From positions 1-5,506 of the forward strand of contig JAGCLI010000295.1 of the NCBI GenBank assembly GCA_017647065.1: a DNA stretch of 5,506 bases. The letters are read 5' to 3'. The position numbers and the translations under genes were made by a program. The notes below the pieces were generated by a model, which ran no database searches, was not told the DNA's origin, and worked only from the letters and a program-made list of their open reading frames with translations. This stretch comes from Bacteroidales bacterium. Lineage in GTDB: Bacteria > Bacteroidota > Bacteroidia > Bacteroidales > P3. This document shows, in pieces, positions 1 to 5,163 of this stretch; position 1 is the stretch's first letter, and the number at the start of each line of letters is the position of its first letter.

Positions 1-193
1 AAGCTAATTCATAGTGTAGGGGTAGTGTGTCTATGCCTTCTGATATTGCTTGTTTTATTTTATTTTCTGCTTCTACTAATTCGCCTTTGTCTATTAGGTA
101 TATGGCGTTGTTTAGTATGGAATCGGATTTTTGACAAAGGCATATACTATTGCTAAATAGGAGTATAAACAGACTGATTATTATTTTTTTCAT
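1..193 (-). CDS. Partial exported protein, possible TPR-like N-terminus (C-terminus beyond window)
   Basis: Reading leftwards from the ATG at 193-191, the frame stays open to base 1, giving 64 residues of a protein whose C-terminal part lies outside the window. It starts MKKIIISLFILLF, a lysine-led hydrophobic stretch, followed by a short polar segment and Gln-21, which resembles a Bacteroidota signal peptide cleaved just before Gln. No good lipobox is visible: Cys-18 and Cys-20 are preceded by Ile and Leu. Residues 27-64 (NNAIYLIDKGELVEAENKIK and what follows) look like two amphipathic helices with the small/large residue spacing of a tetratricopeptide repeat. The export call is fairly safe, the TPR call is tentative, and the function is unknown. 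The start lies 17 bases past the hairpin that seems to end the aminotransferase transcript, and I could not find a clear promoter of its own. Confidence 0.7.
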   Translation of the reverse strand, partial: MKKIIISLFILLFSNSICLCQKSDSILNNAIYLIDKGELVEAENKIKQAISEGIDTLPLHYELA

Positions 194-209
194 CTTGATG
201 TTTTTATAA

Positions 210-248
210 AACAAAGCTGAATCAAATTTTAGATGACTCAGCTTTGTT
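210..248 (-). terminator. Probable intrinsic terminator after the aminotransferase operon
   Basis: Bases 210-220 (AACAAAGCTGA) are perfectly complementary to 238-248 (TCAGCTTTGTT), an 11-bp stem. A mismatch and three further pairs (222-224 with 234-236) narrow the loop to nine bases. Read on the minus strand the stem is followed by TTTATAAAAA, a short and interrupted U-rich tail. It lies 19 bases past the aminotransferase stop codon. The minus orientation is chosen because no plus-strand gene ends here. The weak tail leaves open leaky termination or a role as an mRNA 3'-end stabilising hairpin. Confidence 0.65.
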
Positions 249-267
249 GTTGTGGTTGTTAATTTTT

Positions 268-1470
268 TTATTTGTTTGTTCTTCCTGGATATACTTTTAG
301 GGCTTCTTCTAAGCATTTTACTGCTGCTTTAAGGTCTTCTATCTTTAAGCAGTAAGTGATTCTTGCTTGTTTGCGTCCTTTTTCTGGGTCAGAGTAAAAT
401 CCTGTTGCCGGTGCAAGCATAACGGTTTCTCCGTTGTAGTTGAATTCTTCTAATAACCATTGACAGAATTTGTCTGAATCGTCTATTGGCATTTCAAGGA
501 TTGTGTAGAAAGCTCCTGTTGGCATTGGACAGAAACATCCATCTATTTTATTTATTGCTTCTATTAGAGTTCTACGTCTTAGATCGTATTCTTTTGCTAC
601 TTTATCGAAGTATTCTTGTGGTGTGTCTACTGCTGCTTCACCAAAGATTTGTCCAAAGTATGGAGCGCAAAGTCTTGCTTGTGCCATTCTTAGTGCAGCG
701 TTCATTATTTGTTTGTTTTTGGATATGATAACTCCTATTCTTGCTCCACAAGCTGAGTATCTTTTACTTACTGAGTCAAGTAAAATAACGTGTTGTGAAA
801 GATCTTCCATCTCCATTACAGAGAAGTGTTGTTTTCCATCGTAACAAAATTCTCTGTAAACTTCGTCCGCAAATAAATAAAGATTGTGTTTTTTTGCGAT
901 TTCACCTAATAGCAATAATTCTTCTTTTGAATACAAATAGCCTGTTGGGTTATTTGGATTACAAATCATTATTGCTTTTGTTTTTGGTGTGATTACTTTT
1001 TCAAATTCTTCAATTGATGGTAAGGCAAAACCGTCTTTTATTGTTGAAGGTACGGTTTTTATAACTGCATCTGAAAGTATTGCAAATGAGTTGTAGTTTG
1101 TGTAATATGGTTCTGGAATAAGAACTTCATCTCCTGGGTTGCAACAGATTGTGAAAGCAAATTGTAATGCTTCGCTTCCTCCTGCTGTGATCACGATTTC
1201 ATCTGGAGTTATATTGATATTGTGTTTTGCATAGTATTCACATAGTTTTTTTCTATATGACATATTTCCAGCAGAGTGAGTATAAGCAACAATGTCTCTT
1301 GGAGCTTTTATCAAAGCATCTAAGGCTCCTGGTGCAGTTTCAATATCTGGTTGTCCGATGTTTAAATGATGTATTTTTATTCCTCTTTCTTTTGCTGCTT
1401 CTGCGTAAGGTACTAATTTTCTAATTGCAGATGCTGGAAGGGTTTGTCCTTTTTTTGATATTTCTAACAT
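268..1470 (-). CDS. PLP-dependent aminotransferase, class I/II (aspartate aminotransferase-like)
   Basis: A complete 400-residue fold-type I aminotransferase, the usual length for aspartate aminotransferase subgroup Igamma and relatives. It would move an amino group between an amino acid and a 2-oxo acid in the cytoplasm using pyridoxal phosphate. Visible landmarks are an N-terminal substrate-side segment with NIGQPDI (37-43), GGSEAL (97-102) at the phosphate-binding helix, NPNNPTG (171-177) with the cofactor-ring Asn-174, ADEVY (201-205) with Asp-202 bonding the pyridine nitrogen, SVSK with Schiff-base Lys-236, Arg-244 for the cofactor phosphate, and Arg-370 in ARITY for the substrate alpha-carboxylate. 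All catalytic positions are intact. The lysine is followed by RYSACGARIG rather than the commoner aromatic/GWRIG version, so the substrate cannot be fixed by sight; aspartate, alanine and aromatic amino acids are all possible. It is the last gene of the DUF1573 operon, 14 bases after its neighbour, and is preceded by an A-rich stretch rather than a Shine-Dalgarno site. Confidence 0.93.
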   Translation of the reverse strand: MLEISKKGQTLPASAIRKLVPYAEAAKERGIKIHHLNIGQPDIETAPGALDALIKAPRDIVAYTHSAGNMSYRKKLCEYYAKHNINITPDEIVITAGGSEALQFAFTICCNPGDEVLIPEPYYTNYNSFAILSDAVIKTVPSTIKDGFALPSIEEFEKVITPKTKAIMICNPNNPTGYLYSKEELLLLGEIAKKHNLYLFADEVYREFCYDGKQHFSVMEMEDLSQHVILLDSVSKRYSACGARIGVIISKNKQIMNAALRMAQARLCAPYFGQIFGEAAVDTPQEYFDKVAKEYDLRRRTLIEAINKIDGCFCPMPTGAFYTILEMPIDDSDKFCQWLLEEFNYNGETVMLAPATGFYSDPEKGRKQARITYCLKIEDLKAAVKCLEEALKVYPGRTNK

Positions 1471-1484
1471 AACTTTATATCTTT

Positions 1485-1898
1485 TTATTTGATTACTTTA
1501 CCTTTTATCAATAATCTTACTCTTGGTGTTTTTGCGTTTGATTCAACGGTTATTGATTTGTTGATAGGTCCTACGCTACTTGTGTTGTATTTTACTGTGA
1601 TTGTTGCAGATTGTCCTGGCATTAAAGGTTCTTTGCTCCATTTAGGAACTGTACAGCCACAAGATGAGCGAACTTTTGATAGAACTAAAGGAACGGATCC
1701 TGTATTGGTATAGGTGAATTCGCAAACTCCGTTGCCGTTTTGTTTTACTTCACCATAGTCGTGTTCTAACTTATCAAAAGTTATTTCTGCTTGTGAGGCG
1801 GTTTCTGTTTGTTTTGAATCTTGTTTTACTGCTTGTTGAGCGGATGCTCCTAACATTAAAGCGAATACAAAAATCGCTGATAAAAGAAATTTTTTCAT
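1485..1898 (-). CDS. Exported DUF1573 protein, downstream paralogue
   Basis: A 137-residue protein with a clear signal peptide: MKKFLLSAIFVFALMLGASA with likely cleavage after Ala-20, before QQ. A short Gln/Lys/Thr/Ser-rich linker (21-36) follows, then one beta-rich DUF1573 domain from about residue 37 to the end. Typical marks are the D-Y-G motif (47-49), FTYTNTG (61-67), SCGCT (79-83) with Cys-80 and Cys-82, the PLMPGQSATI turn (91-100), and a final beta strand ending LLIKGKVIK. The family adopts an Ig-like (ASPM/SPD-2/Hydin-type) sandwich and is very common in Bacteroidota, but its role is not established. It should be periplasmic or on the outer surface; no lipobox is present. A third cysteine (Cys-59) is absent from the upstream paralogue. 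It sits 17 bases after that paralogue and 14 bases before the aminotransferase, so it is probably cotranscribed with both. Confidence 0.92.
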   Translation of the reverse strand: MKKFLLSAIFVFALMLGASAQQAVKQDSKQTETASQAEITFDKLEHDYGEVKQNGNGVCEFTYTNTGSVPLVLSKVRSSCGCTVPKWSKEPLMPGQSATITVKYNTSSVGPINKSITVESNAKTPRVRLLIKGKVIK

Positions 1899-1915
1899 TT
1901 TTTTATTGTTTTTAG

Positions 1916-2329
1916 TTAATAATCACTATTTATTGCAACGACATTTCCTGTTAGCATCAAGAGTATTCTTTCTTGTTTTATGTCGTTTGTGTGTACTACT
2001 ATGCTTCGTTTAATTGTTCCTACTATATTAGAATTGTATCTTACTATGATTTCTGCGGATTGTTCTGGTAAAATTGGATCTTGAGACCATTCTACTAAGG
2101 TGCAACCGCATGAAACTTTGATGTCTTCTACTATCAATGGAGTGTTTCCTTTGTTTGTAAGGGTAAAAACAGCTGTTGTTTCTTTTCCTTGTAAAATATC
2201 TCCAAAATCATAAGAAATCATATTAAACTCTGCAATAGGCCTATTATCTTGCAATGATTGAGAACTTGATGTTAAACTTAACATCAATACAACAAAAAAT
2301 ATTCCGAATAATCTTTTTAATGACTGCAT
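1916..2329 (-). CDS. Exported DUF1573 protein, upstream paralogue
   Basis: The first gene of the minus-strand operon, also 137 residues. The N-terminus MQSLKRLFGIFFVVLMLSLT is a signal peptide, with cleavage probably among Ser-21 to Gln-24. The DUF1573 domain covers about 32-131, with YDFGDI (40-45), FTLTNKGNTPL (55-65), SCGCT (73-77) with Cys-74 and Cys-76, and DPILPEQSAEI (84-94). Aligned by eye with the downstream paralogue, 18 of the first 40 residues after SCGCT are identical without a gap (WS, P, QSA, YN, VG, SI and others), so the pair most likely arose by duplication. The part before the cysteines differs by a two-residue indel. Molecular function is unknown. The start is the ATG nearest a consensus promoter, with a purine-rich GAAGAAAG just upstream. 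Confidence 0.92.
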   Translation of the reverse strand: MQSLKRLFGIFFVVLMLSLTSSSQSLQDNRPIAEFNMISYDFGDILQGKETTAVFTLTNKGNTPLIVEDIKVSCGCTLVEWSQDPILPEQSAEIIVRYNSNIVGTIKRSIVVHTNDIKQERILLMLTGNVVAINSDY

Positions 2330-2357
2330 TTTTTCTTTCTTCGTAATATTATAACGG

Positions 2358-2389
2358 CAAAATTACAATAATAATTCGTAACACACAAA
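2358..2389 (-). promoter_or_regulatory. Bacteroidota-type promoter of the DUF1573-aminotransferase operon
   Basis: On the minus strand TTTG (2389-2386) is followed, after exactly 20 bases, by TAATTTTG (2365-2358). This matches the Bacteroidota primary sigma consensus: a -33 TTTG and a -7 TAnnTTTG separated by 19-21 bases. Transcription would begin near 2350-2353, giving a leader of roughly 20-25 bases before the ATG at 2329. Both boxes match perfectly and are correctly placed, so this is the better supported of the two promoters in the gap. Confidence 0.82.
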
Positions 2390-2407
2390 CATTTTTTTGT
2401 ATCTTTG
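2375..2407 (+). promoter_or_regulatory. Bacteroidota-type promoter of the asparaginase-rfaE1-porT operon
   Basis: TATCTTTG at 2400-2407 is a perfect TAnnTTTG -7 box. A -33 box with one mismatch (TTCG, 2375-2378) lies 21 bases upstream, within the accepted spacing. Transcription should start near 2411-2415, leaving a leader of only about 12-16 bases before the ATG at 2427. The element interleaves with the minus-strand promoter: its -33 box falls in that promoter's spacer. Its position also argues against a longer asparaginase starting at TTG 2397, since that codon lies upstream of the -7 box. Confidence 0.75.
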
Positions 2408-2426
2408 CCACATTTCTAATGTAGTT

Positions 2427-3437
2427 ATGAAAAAAATATTAGTTATCTACACGGGTGGCACCATTGGAATGGTGAAAGATAAAAATACGGGAGCTTTGTA
2501 TCCTTTTGATATGAAGAAGATTTATGAAGCCTTGCCTGTTTTGAAGGAATTTGATTGTGTAATAGATACAATTCAGTTTAATCCTATAATTGATTCTTCT
2601 GATATGCATTCAGATGTTTGGATAAGATTAGCAGATTTGATTAAAACAGAGTACGAGAATTATGATGGCTTTGTAGTTCTTCACGGAACAGATACGATGA
2701 GTTATACAGCCTCTGCTTTGAGTTTTCTTATAGAAAATTTATCTAAACCAATTATTATAACAGGTAGTCAATTACCATTGGGAATGATTAGAACGGATGG
2801 TAGAGAGAATATAATTTCTGCTGTAGAAATAGCATCTAATGAAAATGTAAATATTCCAGAGGTATGTGTTTTCTTTGAAAATAAATTATTTAGAGGGAAT
2901 CGTACTACAAAGATAAATGCGGAACATTTTGAAGCGTTTTATTCTGGTAATTATCCTTCTTTGGCAAAGGTGGGTATCAACATTAGTTATAAACAACATT
3001 TGATACATAAAAGCGACGATAAACCTTTGAAAGTTTATAATAAAATGTGTGAACAAATAGTTGTTATAAAGGTGCATCCTGCTCTTCAAAAGGAACATTT
3101 AGAAGCTTTTTTGTCAATACCAGATTTAAAAGGGGTTGTCTTGGAAACTTATGGAAGCGGTAATGCCCCAACAAGCCAATGGTTTATTTCTGCTATAAAG
3201 CATGCGATTGAAAAAGGAGTTTATGTTATGAATGTTACGCAATGTAAAGCGGGTAGTGTGGTTATGGGGCATTATGAGGCCTCCACTGCTTTGTTGGAAA
3301 TGGGCGTAATTTCAGGCGGAGATATAACAACAGAGGCTGCACTTGCTAAAATGATGTTTGTACTTGGGAATTTTGAAGATTCAACGGAAGTAAAACAAAT
3401 GTTAAAATCTAATTTAAGAGGAGAAATTTCTGCATAA
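2427..3437 (+). CDS. ansA: L-asparaginase, type I (cytoplasmic)
   Basis: Hydrolyses L-asparagine to L-aspartate and ammonia. From ATG 2427 the protein has 336 residues, close to the length of E. coli AnsA, and no signal peptide, which fits the cytoplasmic low-affinity type I class. The asparaginase signatures are complete: YTGGTIG (8-14) with nucleophile Thr-12, IDSSDM (56-61) with a substrate-binding serine, LHGTDTM (85-91) with Thr-88 and Asp-89, ITGSQLP (111-117), and RGNRTTK (156-162) with Lys-162 of the second catalytic triad. The C-terminal domain (about 210-336) contains LETYGSGNAP (239-248), typical of the type I dimer. The frame can be extended upstream to TTG 2397, but that would place the promoter -7 box inside the coding sequence, so the shorter start is preferred. 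It is the first gene of its operon and ends in tandem TAA codons five bases before rfaE1. Confidence 0.94.
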   Translation: MKKILVIYTGGTIGMVKDKNTGALYPFDMKKIYEALPVLKEFDCVIDTIQFNPIIDSSDMHSDVWIRLADLIKTEYENYDGFVVLHGTDTMSYTASALSFLIENLSKPIIITGSQLPLGMIRTDGRENIISAVEIASNENVNIPEVCVFFENKLFRGNRTTKINAEHFEAFYSGNYPSLAKVGINISYKQHLIHKSDDKPLKVYNKMCEQIVVIKVHPALQKEHLEAFLSIPDLKGVVLETYGSGNAPTSQWFISAIKHAIEKGVYVMNVTQCKAGSVVMGHYEASTALLEMGVISGGDITTEAALAKMMFVLGNFEDSTEVKQMLKSNLRGEISA

Positions 3438-3442
3438 TAAAA

Positions 3443-4438
3443 ATGGCAATAGATTTTGTAAAAGTTTTTGATAAATTTAATTCTTTAAATATCCTCATAA
3501 TAGGTGATGTAATGATTGATGCTTATTGGTGGGGAGGTGTTAATAGGATTTCGCCTGAGGCTCCAGTTCCTGTATGTGCGGTTAATGACAAAGAAAGTAG
3601 ATTAGGTGGAGCTGCAAATGTAGCACTTAATATTGCTGCAATGGGAGCAAATCCAATACTTTGTTCTGTTGTTGGAGAGGATTACCAAGGTCATCAATTA
3701 TGTGAATTGATGAAAAAACAAAATATGGATACAAATGGAATAGTCTTTTCATCCAATAGACCGACAACGGTTAAAACTCGTATTATAGGAAATAAAACTC
3801 AAATGCTTAGAATAGATGAAGAAACGGATGCTAATATTTCTTTGTCTGAAGAAAAGATTTTTTTAGATAAAATAGAGAGTATCATAAATACAGAAAAAAT
3901 CAACGCTATAATATTTCAAGATTATGATAAAGGAGTAATTACAGAGGGAGTAATTACAAAAATTATAGAAATTGCAAAAAGGAAAAATATTCCAGTAACA
4001 GTTGATCCTAAAAAAAGAAATTTTACGGCATATAAGAATGTTGATTTATTCAAGCCGAATTTAAAAGAGCTAAAAGAGGGTTTAAAGATCGATTTTGATA
4101 ATGTGGACAAAGATGTTCTTGTAGAGGCTTCGTTACTTCTTCATTATAAACAAAAAATAGATAAGGTGTTTATCACACTTAGTGAAAGAGGTGTGTTTAT
4201 GATGGATTTTACAAAGAAAGAGGCTGAGATAACAATGCTTCCTGCTTGCTTAAGAAAGATTTCTGATGTTTCGGGTGCAGGAGATACTGTAATAAGTCTT
4301 GCAACTCTTTGTTTGGCATTAGGATTAGATAGTCAAACAATTGCAAATGTTAGCAATTTTGCAGGGGGACTTGTTTGTGAAAGTGTAGGAGTTGTGCCTA
4401 TTGATAAAAATAAATTATTATTTGAGTTATTGAAATAA
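3443..4438 (+). CDS. rfaE1: D-glycero-beta-D-manno-heptose-7-phosphate kinase, stand-alone (RfaE1/HldA)
   Basis: A PfkB/ribokinase-family sugar kinase of 331 residues. It matches the N-terminal kinase domain of HldE, which phosphorylates C1 of D-glycero-D-manno-heptose 7-phosphate on the way to ADP-heptose for the LPS inner core. Diagnostic features are GDVMIDAYWWGGVNRISPEA (21-40), including the RISPEAPVPV motif specific to this subfamily, LGGAANVA (54-61), DYDKG (160-164), VDPKKRNF (187-194), KPNLKEL (204-210) and DVSGAGDT (275-282) with catalytic base Asp-281. The protein stops where the kinase domain ends, so the ADP-transferring domain fused to it in enterobacterial HldE must be encoded elsewhere (rfaE2/hldC). 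The gene follows asparaginase by five bases and lies 16 bases before the porT-like gene, so it is probably cotranscribed with both. An AGAGGAG stretch at 3417-3423 is too far upstream to be a normal ribosome site. Confidence 0.92.
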   Translation: MAIDFVKVFDKFNSLNILIIGDVMIDAYWWGGVNRISPEAPVPVCAVNDKESRLGGAANVALNIAAMGANPILCSVVGEDYQGHQLCELMKKQNMDTNGIVFSSNRPTTVKTRIIGNKTQMLRIDEETDANISLSEEKIFLDKIESIINTEKINAIIFQDYDKGVITEGVITKIIEIAKRKNIPVTVDPKKRNFTAYKNVDLFKPNLKELKEGLKIDFDNVDKDVLVEASLLLHYKQKIDKVFITLSERGVFMMDFTKKEAEITMLPACLRKISDVSGAGDTVISLATLCLALGLDSQTIANVSNFAGGLVCESVGVVPIDKNKLLFELLK

Positions 4439-4454
4439 AGAATAGAGAAATTAT

Positions 4455-5159
4455 ATGAGGAAATCGTTGATTTTAATCGCTGTTTTAATAATTTATTTTA
4501 CTGAATTATTCTCTCAATCTGCACCTCCAAATATGCCACATTATGATAAAAAAGTAGCACATTTTGGAATTTCATTTGGATATAATCAGTTTTATTCCAA
4601 TATGATTGGAAAAGAAAACCCTCCTTTTCAAGATACTATTATGGGTTTTGATTCTGATAGAAATAGTGGGTTTCAGTTGATGTTTGTCTCTGATTTACGA
4701 TTATTAAATTGGCTAAATCTTCGTTTTACTCCTGGCGTTACTTTTGGAGATAGGAGGCTAAACTATTATGAGTATAAAAATAATGAGTTTGTAGTAAAAA
4801 GTACTTCCTTGGAGGCAATATATGTAGAATTACCTTTGGAGTTTAAAATTCGCTCTAAGCGTTGGCGTAATATGCGACCTTATCTTATCGCTGGAGGAAA
4901 ATATACTTATGATTTAGGTTCAATAAAACGAAAAAAAGCAAATCCAGAGGATGTAATGTTGAAAATAGATAATTCGGAAATATTTTACACCGTAGGAGCT
5001 GGAGTAGATTTTTATTTGCCTTATTTTAAATTTGGAGTAGAATTAAAAACATCTTATGCACTAACAAATATACTTATTCCAGAGTTTCATACAATGTATT
5101 CAGATGTATTGGATAAAATAAGAACACAAGTCTTTTATATAAATCTTACTTTTGAATAA
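4455..5159 (+). CDS. porT: PorT-like outer-membrane beta-barrel protein (type IX secretion)
   Basis: A 234-residue exported protein. MRKSLILIAVLIIYFTELFS is a signal peptide with cleavage before Gln-21. The mature part opens with PPNMPHYDKKVAHFGISFGY (24-43), resembling the proline/aspartate-rich start followed by an HFG beta strand seen in PorT. Alternating hydrophobic strands follow, including LEAIYVELPLEFKIRSKR (119-136), RPYLIAGGKYTYDL (141-154), GAGVDFYLPYFKFGVELK (181-198) and a last strand FYINLTFE ending in an aromatic residue and Glu, as suits insertion by the BAM machinery. In Porphyromonas and Flavobacterium PorT/SprT is required for type IX secretion and gliding, and its length there is similar. 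Recognition rests on remembered family features, not an alignment; a generic OMP_b-brl_2 porin-family protein is the alternative. It sits 16 bases after rfaE1 and four bases before the FAD dehydrogenase. Confidence 0.82.
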   Translation: MRKSLILIAVLIIYFTELFSQSAPPNMPHYDKKVAHFGISFGYNQFYSNMIGKENPPFQDTIMGFDSDRNSGFQLMFVSDLRLLNWLNLRFTPGVTFGDRRLNYYEYKNNEFVVKSTSLEAIYVELPLEFKIRSKRWRNMRPYLIAGGKYTYDLGSIKRKKANPEDVMLKIDNSEIFYTVGAGVDFYLPYFKFGVELKTSYALTNILIPEFHTMYSDVLDKIRTQVFYINLTFE

Positions 5160-5163
5160 AATC

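Noticed and set aside
486..1424. Several plus-strand open frames of 65-80 codons opposite the aminotransferase
   Set aside because: They are antisense to a well-supported enzyme, rich in Leu/Cys/Phe from reverse-complemented codons, overlap one another, and lack promoters or recognisable domains.
1489..1713. Plus-strand 74-codon frame opposite the downstream DUF1573 gene
   Set aside because: It is antisense to a conserved domain and has no promoter boxes or family resemblance; a shadow of the real gene.
2886..3098. Minus-strand 70-codon frame inside asparaginase
   Set aside because: It lies wholly within a complete enzyme with all catalytic motifs, and its composition is typical of antisense reading.
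3932..3961. Tandem 15-base repeat inside rfaE1 (GGAGTAATTACA twice), encoding GVITE-GVITK
   Set aside because: The two units differ at two bases, and the segment between the DYDKG and DPK motifs appears to be of normal length for Bacteroidota homologues as I recall them. It is probably chance similarity rather than an insertion or functional repeat.
3922..4110. Minus-strand 62-codon frame inside rfaE1
   Set aside because: The hydrophobic, Phe/Ser-rich product comes from reverse-complementing Lys/Glu-rich coding sequence; no independent signal.
4439..4454. Possible separate promoter for the porT-like gene
   Set aside because: The 16-base gap is only A-rich, and the TATTATTTG just upstream does not fit TAnnTTTG spacing or have a -33 box.
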